DNA of 64,000 bases from Betaproteobacteria bacterium (GTDB lineage: Bacteria; Pseudomonadota; Gammaproteobacteria; Burkholderiales; CAIKXV01). A model generated the notes under the pieces. The model searched no databases. It had not been told where the DNA came from and saw only the letters and a program-made list of their open reading frames with translations. Where the stretch lies: positions 1 to 64,000 of the forward strand of contig CANGYF010000007.1 in assembly GCA_947458265.1 (NCBI GenBank), written 5' to 3'. Below, piece by piece: positions 20,718-29,931 of the stretch. The translations under genes were made by a program, and so were the position numbers. Each line of letters opens with the position of its first letter. Position 1 is the first letter of the stretch.

Positions 20718-21692
20718 TCAGGGCAGGTCGACGATAACCTGTCCGATCTTGCCGCCCCGTTCCACCGCCTGGTGCGCTTCGACCGCCTGTGCCAGCGGAT
20801 AGCGCCCGGCGATGGTGAACTGCGCACCACCGGCCTCGATCCAGCTGGTGATGTCGGCGATCGCCTCTTCCTTGGCGTAGTCGGGCATCGTGTAGACGAA
20901 CACCTGGCGCAGCGTCGGGTTCTTCCACAGCCACGCGCCGTAGGGCAGCTCGGGTACCGGCTTGCCGGTGCTGGCATAGGCGGCGATTGCTCCGTGCGGC
21001 TTGAGCAGTTCAGAGGTGACCGGCAGGTTGCTGCCCAGGTCCACATCGACTACGCGGTCGATGCCGCCGATCGCGGCGCGCACCTCCCGCACCACGTCCG
21101 AGCGCCGGTAGTCGACCACCACGTCCGCGCCTGCGGCGCGTGCATGGGCGGCCTTCTCCGGTGAGCTGACCGTCGCAGCCACCCGTGCACCGCCCCACTT
21201 CGCGAGCTGGATCGCATAGTGGCCGACCACGCCGGCACCACCGGTGACCAGCACGTTCAGCCCGGCGACCGGGCCGTCGGCGAACAGGCAGCGGTGCGCG
21301 GTCATGCAGGGTATGCCGAGGCAGGCACCCTGCGCGAAGTCGAGCGAGGCAGGCAGCGGCACCACCAGCGCTTCGGGCAGACAGACCCACTGCGCGCTGG
21401 CCCCGAATGACCGGCCCCACTGTGCGTTGTAGACCCAGGCGCGCTCGCCGACCCGTCCTGGGTCGACATAGGGACCGACCCGGTCGATGACGCCTGCACC
21501 GTCGCTGCCCGGGATCACGTAGGGCGGGATCACCTTTCGCGAACCGCCACGCGCCTTGACGTCCGACGGATTGACCGCGGCGGCCTGCAACCGTACCCGC
21601 ACCTCGTGCGGACCCGGCTCTGGGTCGGGACGTTCGCCGACGTGCAGCACATCGGCGGCCGGGCCGTTCGTCTCATACCATGCAGCAAGCAT
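20718..21692 (-). CDS. MDR-family NADPH:quinone oxidoreductase
   Basis: A 324-residue zinc-independent medium-chain dehydrogenase/reductase. The GroES-like N-terminal half has AAAVNPSDVKARGG and PGSDGAGVIDRVG, and the Rossmann half has VLVTGGAGVVGHYAIQLAKW (about 145-164). No structural or catalytic zinc cysteines are visible, as in quinone oxidoreductases (QOR/zeta-crystallin). The substrate is unknown. It is followed by the DUF2076 gene and preceded by a Bug receptor on the same strand (24-bp gap). Confidence 0.85.
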   Translation of the reverse strand: MLAAWYETNGPAADVLHVGERPDPEPGPHEVRVRLQAAAVNPSDVKARGGSRKVIPPYVIPGSDGAGVIDRVGPYVDPGRVGERAWVYNAQWGRSFGASAQWVCLPEALVVPLPASLDFAQGACLGIPCMTAHRCLFADGPVAGLNVLVTGGAGVVGHYAIQLAKWGGARVAATVSSPEKAAHARAAGADVVVDYRRSDVVREVRAAIGGIDRVVDVDLGSNLPVTSELLKPHGAIAAYASTGKPVPELPYGAWLWKNPTLRQVFVYTMPDYAKEEAIADITSWIEAGGAQFTIAGRYPLAQAVEAHQAVERGGKIGQVIVDLP

Positions 21693-21716
21693 CGTCGCTC
21701 CGTCCGTTCGTCAGAG

Positions 21717-22718
21717 TCAGTTCGGCTGGATGTTCGCAGTCTGCACGACCTGCTTCCAGCGCGAGATCTCGCCACGCAGGAACGACTCGAATTCTGCGCC
21801 GGTGTTGGCGACCACCTCGAAGCCGAGTTCATCCATCGACTGGCGCACCTGCGGCAGCTTGAGGGCAGAGACCACCGCGCCTTCCATCCGGCCGCGGATG
21901 TCCTTCGGCAGCCCGCGCGGGGCGGCGAACGCCTGCCATGAATACACCTCGAAGCCCTGGAAGCCGAGTTCGAGCATCGTCGGTACCTCGGGCAACTGCG
22001 GCGAGCGGCGGTCGCCGGTGACCGCGAGCGCGCGCAGCCGGCCGGCCTTGATGTGGCCGGTGGCCGCCCCGAGGTTCTGGAACGATGCATCGACCTGGCC
22101 GCCGACCATGTCCGCCATCGCAGCCGCACCGCCCTTGTACGGCACATGGATGCCGGTGGTCTTCGTGCGCTGCCAGAACAGTTCGGCCGACAGGTGGTCG
22201 GACGACCCGGTGCCCGACGACACGAAGGTCAGCTTGCCGGGGCTCTTCTGCAGCAGGCCGATCAGGTCCTTCACGCTCGCGGCGGCGACCTTCTGGCTGG
22301 TGATCAGCACGTTCGGGTTGCGCACCGCGACGGTCAACAGGTCGTAATCGCGCAGCGGGTCGTACTGCAGGTCCTTGAACAGCGCGACATTGATCGCGAA
22401 CACTCCGATCGACCCGACCATCAATGTATAGCCGTCCGGATTGGCCTTGGCCAGCATCTGCCCGGCGATCGCGCCATTGGCGCCGGGCCGGTTGTCGACG
22501 ATCACCGTCTGGCCGAGCGCATCCTGCATGCGCACGGCGACGCTTCGTCCGACGATGTCGGAGGATCCCCCGGCGACGAACGGCACCAGCATCCGGATCG
22601 GCCGGTTCGGCCAGGCAGCACCCTGGGCGGACGCAGATGTCGCCTCGAATGCCATCAAGAGCGGGATCGACAGCAGGACTGCGGCTCGGGCCGCGACAGC
22701 AAGGGTCTTGCGCTTCAT
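21717..22718 (-). CDS. Bug-family (TctC-like) periplasmic solute receptor 1
   Basis: A 333-residue secreted protein with a Sec signal peptide (about 1-32, ending ATSASAQ) and the Bug-fold features WPNRPIRMLVPFVAGGSSD, VDNRPGANG and HVPYKGGAAAM. Such receptors serve tripartite tricarboxylate transporters or act as stand-alone sensors of carboxylates and amides. No tctA or tctB genes are nearby. ATG 22718 has GGAGGAGGAG upstream. It is divergent from puuD. The ligand cannot be inferred. Confidence 0.9.
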   Translation of the reverse strand: MKRKTLAVAARAAVLLSIPLLMAFEATSASAQGAAWPNRPIRMLVPFVAGGSSDIVGRSVAVRMQDALGQTVIVDNRPGANGAIAGQMLAKANPDGYTLMVGSIGVFAINVALFKDLQYDPLRDYDLLTVAVRNPNVLITSQKVAAASVKDLIGLLQKSPGKLTFVSSGTGSSDHLSAELFWQRTKTTGIHVPYKGGAAAMADMVGGQVDASFQNLGAATGHIKAGRLRALAVTGDRRSPQLPEVPTMLELGFQGFEVYSWQAFAAPRGLPKDIRGRMEGAVVSALKLPQVRQSMDELGFEVVANTGAEFESFLRGEISRWKQVVQTANIQPN

Positions 22719-22853
22719 CGGTTCTCCTCCTCCGTTTCGGCCGCACGACGATCGCGCGCGGTCCGCGTTTACTGCACCAGCGTTCGCAGCGTACCGCAAA
22801 GCCCGCCCGGGACGCGTAGTACCATCACTGCACTGCAACGCGGACTCTACTCC

Positions 22854-24038
22854 ATGGAAGCTTACCTTCTCGACTGGGCCAGCCTGCTGCTGCGCTGGCT
22901 GCACGTGATCGCTGGCATCGTCTGGATCGGCGCGTCGTTCTATTTCGTCGCGCTCGACAACTCGCTCGATCCGCCGAACCCGCCGAAGAAGGGCGTACTC
23001 GGCGAGAACTGGTCGATCCACGGCGGCGGCTTCTATCACAAGCAGAAATACGTGGTCGCGCCCGACCAGCTGCCGGAAAGGCTTCACTGGTTCAAGTGGG
23101 AGGCCTACTGGACCTGGATCAGCGGCTTCGCGCTGTTCGTCGTCACCTACTACATGCACGCAGAGACCATGCTGGTCGATCGCGCGGTGCTCGACATCGC
23201 ACCCTCGACCGCCATCCTGGCCAGCCTCGGGCTCATCGTTGCCAGCTGGCTGGTCTACGACGGACTGTGCCGGTCGCCGCTGGGCCGGCACGACGGCTGG
23301 CTCGCCGCGGTGGGCTTCCTGCTGATCGCACTCGCTGCCTGGGGCTGCGCCCAGCTGTTCGGCGGGCGCGGTGCCTACCTGCAGGTCGGCGTGATGGTCG
23401 GCACGATCATGGTCGCCAACGTGGCGATGGTGATCATCCCCGGCCAGCGGAAGATGGTCGCGGCGATGTCCGCTGGCCAGGTCCCGGACCCGAAGTATGG
23501 GCGCTGGGGCAAGCAGCGCTCCGTGCACAACAACTACGTGACCCTGCCGGTGGTGTTCATCATGCTGTCGGGCCACTACCCGATGACCTACGGGCACCCC
23601 CATGCATGGGCGGTGCTGGTCGCGGTGTTCTTCATCGGCGGCGTGGTGCGCCACTACTTCAACCGGCGCAACGCCGGGCAGACGATCGGCTGGCTGCCTG
23701 CCGCAGCGGCGGCGATGGTGGTGGTGCTGGCGGTGCTGATCATGCCGCGCGCCCCCGAGGGCAGTGCCGGTCGCAGCGCGACGCTGGCCGACGTGCAGCA
23801 GGTGATGGCGCTGCGCTGCGCGTCCTGCCACGCGGCTACGCCCACCCAGCCCGGCTTCGCGCAACCGCCCGGCGGCATCATGCTCGACACGCCGGAGCGC
23901 ATCACCCAGCTGGCGCAGAAGATCCACCAGCAGACCGTGCTCGCCAGGGTGATGCCCCCGGGCAACCTGACCGGCATCACCGAAGACGAGCGTGCGATCA
24001 TCGCGGCCTGGTACCGCGACGCCGCCCCCGGGCGCTGA
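22854..24038 (+). CDS. puuD: Urate hydroxylase PuuD (membrane urate oxidase with cytochrome c domain)
   Basis: PuuD oxidises urate to 5-hydroxyisourate and passes electrons to the respiratory chain. The 394-residue protein has about eight hydrophobic helices (from LLDWASLLLRWLHVIAGIVWIG onward in shorter pieces), the conserved HGGGFYHKQKY segment near residue 62 and a C-terminal c-type cytochrome domain with the haem motif CASCH (about 322-326) and a distal Met in VMPPGN. ATG 22854. No other purine-degradation gene lies in the window. The SDR gene follows on the same strand. Confidence 0.92.
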   Translation: MEAYLLDWASLLLRWLHVIAGIVWIGASFYFVALDNSLDPPNPPKKGVLGENWSIHGGGFYHKQKYVVAPDQLPERLHWFKWEAYWTWISGFALFVVTYYMHAETMLVDRAVLDIAPSTAILASLGLIVASWLVYDGLCRSPLGRHDGWLAAVGFLLIALAAWGCAQLFGGRGAYLQVGVMVGTIMVANVAMVIIPGQRKMVAAMSAGQVPDPKYGRWGKQRSVHNNYVTLPVVFIMLSGHYPMTYGHPHAWAVLVAVFFIGGVVRHYFNRRNAGQTIGWLPAAAAAMVVVLAVLIMPRAPEGSAGRSATLADVQQVMALRCASCHAATPTQPGFAQPPGGIMLDTPERITQLAQKIHQQTVLARVMPPGNLTGITEDERAIIAAWYRDAAPGR

Positions 24039-24053
24039 CCGGAAAGGCAGGCC

Positions 24054-24070
24054 CCGGGGTCTGACCCCGG
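24054..24070. repeat. 17-bp palindrome between puuD and the SDR gene
   Basis: CCGGGGTC-T-GACCCCGG is a perfect 8-bp inverted repeat around one base, 15 bp after the puuD stop. Its core GTCTGACCC recurs in the intergenic repeats at 40429-40492. It may be a dispersed intergenic element or a small hairpin. Confidence 0.5.
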
Positions 24071-24103
24071 ACGCGGCGGCAGCCAACACAGGAGGAGACT
24101 CGG

Positions 24104-25015
24104 ATGGGAATGCTCGACGGCAAGGTCGTCGCGGTTACCGGTGCAGGAGGCGGGATCGGCCGCGACCTGGCGCTGGCGTGCGCCGCGGCAGGCGCCTCGG
24201 TAGTGGTGAACGATATCGGTGCCTCGCTCACCGGTGAAGGACTGGACGGTGGCCCGGCGCAGCAGGTGGTCGGCGAGATCGTCGCCGCCGGCGGCAGCGC
24301 AGTGGCCAACACCGACAACGTCGCCGACCCGAAGGGCGGCGAAGGCATCATCGGCAGCGCGCTTTCCGCCTTCGGTCGCATCGACGGCGTGATCAACAAC
24401 GCCGGCATCCTGCGCGATCGCTTCTTCCACAAGATGAGCGAAGTCGAGTTCGACGCCGTGGTCAAGGTACACCTGTACGGCTCCTACCATGTCGCGCGAG
24501 CGGCTGCGAACCACTTCAAGGAGCAGGGTAGCGGCGCCTATGTGTTCATGACGTCCACCTCCGGACTGGTCGGCAACTTCGGCCAGGCGAACTACTCCGC
24601 CGCCAAGCTCGCACTGACCGCGCTGTCGAAGTCGATCGCGCTCGACATGCAGAAGTTCAACGTGCGTTCGAACTGCATCGCACCGTTTGCCTGGAGCCGG
24701 ATGATCGCGTCGATCCCGACCGACACGCCCGACCAGGTAGCGCGGGTGGCCAAGCTGCAGCAGATGACGCCGGCCAAGATCGCGCCGCTGGCGGTCTACC
24801 TGCTGTCGGACGCAGCGAAGGACGTCAACGCGCAGGTGTTCGGCGTGCGCAACAACGAGGTCTTCCTGTTCAGCCAGCCGCGTCCGGTACGCAGCGTGCA
24901 CCGGTCGGAAGGCTGGACGCCGGAGTCCATCGCCGAGCATGCGATGCCCTCGCTCGCGAAGTCGTTCTTCCCGCTGGATCGCTCGCAGGACGTGTTCAGC
25001 TGGGATCCGGTCTGA
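24104..25015 (+). CDS. Short-chain dehydrogenase/reductase, MFE-2-like
   Basis: A 303-residue classical-type SDR: cofactor motif TGAGGGIG (about 13-20), NNAG (about 97-100), catalytic Ser in FMTSTSGLVGNFG, and YSAAK (about 165-169). The length and the Asp after the second strand (VVNDIG) fit the 3-hydroxyacyl-CoA dehydrogenase domain of peroxisomal-type multifunctional enzymes, which prefer NAD. The substrate is not determined. GGAGGAG precedes ATG 24104. The amidase gene follows by 11 bp, so the two probably share a transcript. Confidence 0.87.
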   Translation: MGMLDGKVVAVTGAGGGIGRDLALACAAAGASVVVNDIGASLTGEGLDGGPAQQVVGEIVAAGGSAVANTDNVADPKGGEGIIGSALSAFGRIDGVINNAGILRDRFFHKMSEVEFDAVVKVHLYGSYHVARAAANHFKEQGSGAYVFMTSTSGLVGNFGQANYSAAKLALTALSKSIALDMQKFNVRSNCIAPFAWSRMIASIPTDTPDQVARVAKLQQMTPAKIAPLAVYLLSDAAKDVNAQVFGVRNNEVFLFSQPRPVRSVHRSEGWTPESIAEHAMPSLAKSFFPLDRSQDVFSWDPV

Positions 25016-25026
25016 GGCGCTCGGCC

Positions 25027-26484
25027 ATGCGCGAGATCGCGTTCGACTCCGCAGCCTCGATCGCGCGTCGCATCGCGCGCGGCGAGTTCAGCGCACGCGA
25101 TGCGCTCGAGTACTTCCTCGACCGCCACAAGCGGCTGCATCCGTCGCTGAACGCGATCGTCGCCACCGACATCCCCAAGGCCCGGCGCCGGGCGGGCGCG
25201 ATCGACGCTGCACTCGCCCGCGGCGAGCGACCGGGACCGCTGGCCGGCGTGCCGATGACGGTGAAGGAATCGTTCGACGTGGCCGGCTTGCCGACCAGCT
25301 GGGGACTGGAGGCACACCGCGGCAACATCGCCGCGCGCGATGCCCTGGTCGTCGAACGGTTGCGCGCCGCCGGCGCAGTCGTCTGGGGCAAGAGCAACGT
25401 GCCGGTCATGCTGGCCGACTGGCAGACCTTCAACCCGGTCTATGGCACGACGAACAGCCCGTGGGGCGAGGGCCTGACGCCGGGCGGCTCGTCCGGCGGC
25501 GCGGCCTCGGCGCTGGCCGCCGGCGTCAGCGCACTCGAGTACGGCTCCGACATCGGCGGCTCGATCCGCGGCCCGTCGCAGCTGTGCGGCGTATACGGCC
25601 ACAAGACCAGCTATGCGATCGTGCCCGGCCGCGGCCATGCCCTGCCCGGCTTCTGGTCACCGCCGGAGATCTCCGTGGTCGGCCCGCTCGCCCGCTCGGC
25701 CGGAGACCTCGCCCTCGCGCTGAAGGCGACGGCAGGCCCTGACGGCAACGATGCACTGGCCTACCGGCTTTCGCTGCCGGCACCGGCGTTCAACGGCTTC
25801 CGCGGGCTGCGCATCGCCGTCCTGCCCTCACATCCGGCCACCCGCGTGTCTCGCGTCGTGTCCGACGAGATCGTCGCGCTCGGCCGCTTCCTCGCTCGAC
25901 AGGGTGCACGGGTGAAGATGCCGGTGGCGCTGCCGTTCGATGCCGCCGAGCACGACCGGCTGTACGTGCTGCTGCGGCGCGCGGCCACCTCGATGCGCGC
26001 GTTCGACGACGCCGGCTTCCGGCGCGCGGTGGCCGAGCGCGAGACGCTGTCGCCGGACGACCACGGCTATGCCGCAGAGCAGTTGCGCGGCAACACGCTC
26101 GCGCACCGCGAATGGATGCTGCTCGAGAACGAGCGCCAGCGGTTGCGCCTGGCGTGGAACGATTTCTTCCGCGACCACGACTTCCTTCTGTGTCCGGGTG
26201 CGGCCACGGTTGCCTACCCGCAGAACACGGCCGGCCGGCGCTGGGAACGCATGATCGACATCGATGGCGAGCCGATGGCCGACGTACAGCAGATCTTCTG
26301 GATGGGGTTTGCCAGCCTCGGCTGCCTGCCGGCGACCATGGCACCGATCGCGATCACGCCAGGCGGGCTGCCCACCGGCGTGCAGATCATCGGCCCGCAG
26401 TATGCCGACCTGTCCACGCTGCGGCTGGCCTCCCTGATCGAACGCCAGTACCACGCCTTCGTACCACCGCCCGGCCTCTCATGA
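25027..26484 (+). CDS. Amidase-signature family amidase
   Basis: A 485-residue member of the amidase signature family (aryl- or acyl-amide hydrolases, including GatA-like enzymes). The catalytic Lys lies in PMTVKESFD, the Gly/Ser-rich signature is TPGGSSGGAAS, and the nucleophile region is GSDIGGSIRGPS, giving the Ser-cisSer-Lys triad. No signal peptide is seen, so it is cytoplasmic. It does not accompany gatB or gatC, so a catabolic role is more likely. Its TGA overlaps the ATG of the next Bug gene by 4 nt, suggesting transport-linked use of an amide. Confidence 0.9.
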   Translation: MREIAFDSAASIARRIARGEFSARDALEYFLDRHKRLHPSLNAIVATDIPKARRRAGAIDAALARGERPGPLAGVPMTVKESFDVAGLPTSWGLEAHRGNIAARDALVVERLRAAGAVVWGKSNVPVMLADWQTFNPVYGTTNSPWGEGLTPGGSSGGAASALAAGVSALEYGSDIGGSIRGPSQLCGVYGHKTSYAIVPGRGHALPGFWSPPEISVVGPLARSAGDLALALKATAGPDGNDALAYRLSLPAPAFNGFRGLRIAVLPSHPATRVSRVVSDEIVALGRFLARQGARVKMPVALPFDAAEHDRLYVLLRRAATSMRAFDDAGFRRAVAERETLSPDDHGYAAEQLRGNTLAHREWMLLENERQRLRLAWNDFFRDHDFLLCPGAATVAYPQNTAGRRWERMIDIDGEPMADVQQIFWMGFASLGCLPATMAPIAITPGGLPTGVQIIGPQYADLSTLRLASLIERQYHAFVPPPGLS

Positions 26485-27491
26485 TGAACGCACCTGACGC
26501 CCGGTCTCTTCTCGTCCGGTCTCTTCTCGTCCAGTCTTTCCTCGTGCTGTCGGGCGCCGCGGCCATCCCGTCTGCGCAGGCCCAGGCCTGGCCGGCACGT
26601 CCGGTGCGCATGATCATTCCGTTCACGCCCGGTGGCTCGACCGACCTGCTGGCCCGTGCGGTCGGTGCGCGCATCGCGGACGGCATCGGCCAGCCGGTCG
26701 TGTTCGACAACCGCCCGGGCGCGAACACCATCATCGCGTTCGAGCTGCAGGCAAAGGCTGCGCCGGACGGCTATACCCTGCTGATGGGCGGCTTCAACGG
26801 CATGGTGATGAACCCGATCTTCTACACAAAGCTGCCCTACGACGTCGAGCGCGACCTGGCACCGATCGGCATGGTCGGTGCATCGCCCCTGATGGTGGTC
26901 GTGCATCCGTCGCTGCCGATCCGCTCGATGCGCGAGCTGGCCGACTACGCCCGGGCCAACCCGGGCAAGCTCGATTTCCAGTCCTCCGGCAACGGCAACA
27001 TCACCCATGTGTCGGTCGAGCTGTTCATGACCCTGGCCGGCGTGAAGATGCAGCACATCCCGTACAAGGGCGGCTCGGCCGGGCTGCCCGACCTGCTGTC
27101 GGGCGCGGTGCCGCTGAAGTTCGACGTACCGCTGTCCGCCCTGCCGCACGTGAAGACCGGCAAGCTGCGTGCGCTGGCAGTCACCTCGCCGAAGCGGCTG
27201 TCGATCGCCCCGGAACTGCCGACGGTGGCCGAGGCCGGCTACCGGGGCTACGAGGCAGCGACCTGGTTCTCGCTGGTCACCCGGCGCGGCACACCGAAGG
27301 AGATCGTCGAACGGTTGAACGCGGAGATCCGCCGCTTCGTCGACTCCGCAGAGGCCCGAACACAGTTCGCCGCCCAGGGCATCGAACTCGAGGCCGGATC
27401 ACCGGCCGACCTGCAGGCCCGCATCGCACGCGACCGCGCGACCTGGAGCGGCGTGGTCCGCAAGGCGGGCATCACGGTCGAGCCGCTCTGA
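26481..27491 (+). CDS. Bug-family (TctC-like) periplasmic solute receptor 2
   Basis: A 336-residue secreted receptor. Its signal peptide contains three 5-residue repeats (SLLVR, SLLVQ, SFLVL) encoded by three 15-bp units, and cleavage is expected after AQAQA. The mature part has WPARPVRMIIPFTPGGSTD, FDNRPGAN and HIPYKGGSAGL, all family hallmarks. It starts at ATG 26481, overlapping the amidase stop. No TctA/TctB membrane genes are nearby. Its coupling to the amidase and SDR suggests that the ligand feeds that pathway. Confidence 0.9.
   Translation: MMNAPDARSLLVRSLLVQSFLVLSGAAAIPSAQAQAWPARPVRMIIPFTPGGSTDLLARAVGARIADGIGQPVVFDNRPGANTIIAFELQAKAAPDGYTLLMGGFNGMVMNPIFYTKLPYDVERDLAPIGMVGASPLMVVVHPSLPIRSMRELADYARANPGKLDFQSSGNGNITHVSVELFMTLAGVKMQHIPYKGGSAGLPDLLSGAVPLKFDVPLSALPHVKTGKLRALAVTSPKRLSIAPELPTVAEAGYRGYEAATWFSLVTRRGTPKEIVERLNAEIRRFVDSAEARTQFAAQGIELEAGSPADLQARIARDRATWSGVVRKAGITVEPL
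26501..26545 (+). repeat. Three 15-bp tandem units inside a signal peptide
   Basis: CCGGTCTCTTCTCGT occurs twice in tandem (26501-26515, 26516-26530), followed by a diverged third unit CCAGTCTTTCCTCGT (26531-26545). The unit adds five hydrophobic residues each time, so copy number would alter signal-peptide length without a frameshift. Confidence 0.85.
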
Positions 27492-27508
27492 AGGCAGCGC
27501 GGCACACC

Positions 27509-28801
27509 ATGATGAACCGTCTGGCGGAACCCGCAGGAACTGGAACTGCGCGCAGCGGCAAGGGCCGGGCGCTGCGCGCCATGCTGTTGCTGCTGCTGTT
27601 CGCCGGTTGCGCACAGCGCGACAGCAGCGACACCCGGGTCGACAGCGACGTCGCCACGCCGTGGCAGGAGGTGATCGCGCAGGCCAAGGCCTTCACCTAC
27701 CGCATCGGCTTCGTGCCGACGGCGAACTTCACGCATGCCAGCCAGGACCTGCGCGACTTTCCGTTCTGCGGCCGTGCCTCGCGTCTGTTGCTCCCCTACT
27801 CGTACGAGGATCCGGCGATCGAATGGGTAGAGGCGGCGACGCCACAGGAGTGCCGGGAGGCGGCTGACACGCTGGACATCTATCACGGCATGTCCGAGGC
27901 GGTCGGGGAGGTCGCCACGCCGGTGACGGCGGCGATGATCGCCAGCGGCGTACCGCGCATGGTCTACCTGGTGGTGCACGAGGACTGCCACGACCAGTTC
28001 ACCCTGCCCTACGGCATCGAGGAACCCTTGTGCGAGCTCATCAGCTACAGGGCGATGACGGCGATCGCCGCCCTGCCAGGGCCCTGGAGCGCGGCCGAGC
28101 GGCGCGCTATCAAGGACTACGCGCTGCGCAACTCAGGCCGCATCCCGCTCAACCTGCGCTATTACCAGCAGGCCGCCGAACTGTATGCCCGGCATGCGCG
28201 TAGCGAACTGACCGAGCAGGCACTGCTGCGCGAACGCGCAGCGCTGTTCGCCCGGGCAGAAACCTCGACCGCTTCCCCGGCCGGCAGCCTCAACAATGTG
28301 GTGCTGGCGAACCGGATGACCTATGCACGCCACCATCCGTCGATCGAACGGATCTTCGAGCGGCTGGGATCGGATATCGGCCGGCTGGTCGCGTTCTTCC
28401 AGCAGGTCGATGCGGTGGTCGCCGCGGCGCCAGCCGTTGCAGGAAAGGATGTCCCCGTGATCGAGCCGGACTCCCGCGCCGATCCGGCGAGGTCCGGTCC
28501 GCGGCAGCGGGCGACGACACTCGCGCCGACCAGCAGCCCCGCTGGCCGCAGTACCGGTGGTTTCCGCCAGCCGCGGCCCGCGGACAAGGCGACCGCACGT
28601 AATTCGACGGGCACCGTCAGGCCTGGCGGCGACGCCGCAGGCACGAGGCCCGGCGTTGCCGCACCGCAGGCAGCGCGGCCTGCTGCGGAGCCCGACGACG
28701 CGTCTCAAGGCGTGGAGAGCCCGGCCGTGCTGCTGGCGCGCATCCAGGCAGCCGAGGCCGCCGTACTCGATACTGCGCAACGGCTCCTCGACGCGCGCTG
28801 A
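27509..28801 (+). CDS. Lipoprotein with a putative zinc-metallopeptidase HExxH motif
   Basis: A 430-residue protein with a lipoprotein signal (LLLLLLFAGC, Cys about residue 34). The central part has VVHEDCHDQF, an HExxH motif near residue 158, followed about 14 residues on by EEPLCELISYRAM, where a Glu could be the third zinc ligand. This resembles the predicted aminopeptidase group COG4324 (HELAH...ESFA). The last 130 residues are disordered, rich in Arg, Pro, Ala and Thr, ending in a short helix. The substrate is unknown. It lies 17 bp after the Bug gene and is convergent with the kelch gene. Confidence 0.65.
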   Translation: MMNRLAEPAGTGTARSGKGRALRAMLLLLLFAGCAQRDSSDTRVDSDVATPWQEVIAQAKAFTYRIGFVPTANFTHASQDLRDFPFCGRASRLLLPYSYEDPAIEWVEAATPQECREAADTLDIYHGMSEAVGEVATPVTAAMIASGVPRMVYLVVHEDCHDQFTLPYGIEEPLCELISYRAMTAIAALPGPWSAAERRAIKDYALRNSGRIPLNLRYYQQAAELYARHARSELTEQALLRERAALFARAETSTASPAGSLNNVVLANRMTYARHHPSIERIFERLGSDIGRLVAFFQQVDAVVAAAPAVAGKDVPVIEPDSRADPARSGPRQRATTLAPTSSPAGRSTGGFRQPRPADKATARNSTGTVRPGGDAAGTRPGVAAPQAARPAAEPDDASQGVESPAVLLARIQAAEAAVLDTAQRLLDAR

Positions 28802-28808
28802 AACGTGC

Positions 28809-29909
28809 TCAGGCGAGCGTGAAGGCCTCGTGTATGGACGACTGGATCGATCCACCGACGATCGGGCCACCGCCAGCCACGTAGAGCGTGTCGCCGATCG
28901 CCACCGCGCCCAGGCCATGCCGCGGCGTGGTCATCGGTGCATGCGATTCCCAGCGGTCGGCGCGGAAATCGTAGCTCTCGTTCTGGCCGAACACCCGGCG
29001 CGTACCCTCGCCGCCGACCACGTGCAGGCGACCACCGATCAGCCCGACGCCATGGCCGCTGCGCGGCGTCGGCAGCGGGGCGCGCTCGCTCCAGCGGTCG
29101 GCCTTCGGGTCGTACACATGGTGCAGGCCGGTGTTGAAATGGAAGGTGTCCATCCGGCCGCCGATGCAGTGGATGCGCCCCTCGTGCGCGATGTGTCCGA
29201 TGTGGTCGCGCTGGGCGGGCAGCGGAGCCGCGTTATCCCAGCGGTCGGCCTTCGGGTCGTAGACCTCGTGCCAGTCGACCGAGCGCGAGTCGCGGCCACC
29301 GATCGCATGCACCCGTCCGGCATGCACCTCGACCGCGATCGCGCCGCGCGGCCGCGGCAGCGGACGGATCGTGCGCCACTGGTTGCTGTCGGCATCCCAC
29401 ACATGGCACTGGGAGTGCGGCGCACGGTTCTGCTCGATGAAGCCGCCGATCGCGTAGATGTAGCGGTCGTCCATCGTGGCCACGCCGATATGGTTGGCGC
29501 CGAACGGGATCGCTGCTGCCTGTTCCCAGCGATCGGCCTTCGGGTCGTACACATGGTGGTAGTTGCGGTCCACCCGCTGCAGACCGTAACCGCCGACGAT
29601 GTGCATGCGGCCCCGGCAGACCGTTGCCCAGGCCATCTCGCTGCGCGGGATGGGCAGGTTGGCGCGGGCGACCCAGCGGCCCTGACGGGCAGCCGGCGGG
29701 GCGGAACTGGTACTGAACCGCACCTCTGCCGCCGCTGCCGGCAGGTCGCGGATCTTCGGGTCGAACAGGTGCGAGTAGGGGCTGTCGTGGTGCGGGATCG
29801 CATCCACCGCGGCTGTGCCATGGTGCCCGGCGTGCTGCGCGCGGACCGGCGCAACGGCGGCCATGCCGGCCGCCAGCGCACCCAGGAAGTGGCGTCGCGT
29901 CGTGCTCAT
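28809..29909 (-). CDS. Tat-exported kelch-repeat protein
   Basis: A 366-residue protein with a twin-arginine signal (TTRRHFLGA, cleavage expected near PVRAQ) and about six kelch blades. The motif YDPKADRW occurs three times and YDFRADRW once, each before a P-rich turn and after paired Gly (IVGGYG, AIGGRD, CIGGRM, VVGGEG). It should form a beta-propeller in the periplasm. No catalytic residues can be assigned. It lies 22 bp downstream of the 2-hydroxyacid dehydrogenase gene. Confidence 0.85.
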   Translation of the reverse strand: MSTTRRHFLGALAAGMAAVAPVRAQHAGHHGTAAVDAIPHHDSPYSHLFDPKIRDLPAAAAEVRFSTSSAPPAARQGRWVARANLPIPRSEMAWATVCRGRMHIVGGYGLQRVDRNYHHVYDPKADRWEQAAAIPFGANHIGVATMDDRYIYAIGGFIEQNRAPHSQCHVWDADSNQWRTIRPLPRPRGAIAVEVHAGRVHAIGGRDSRSVDWHEVYDPKADRWDNAAPLPAQRDHIGHIAHEGRIHCIGGRMDTFHFNTGLHHVYDPKADRWSERAPLPTPRSGHGVGLIGGRLHVVGGEGTRRVFGQNESYDFRADRWESHAPMTTPRHGLGAVAIGDTLYVAGGGPIVGGSIQSSIHEAFTLA

Positions 29910-29931
29910 TGCTGTCTCCGGGTCGTGGTTT

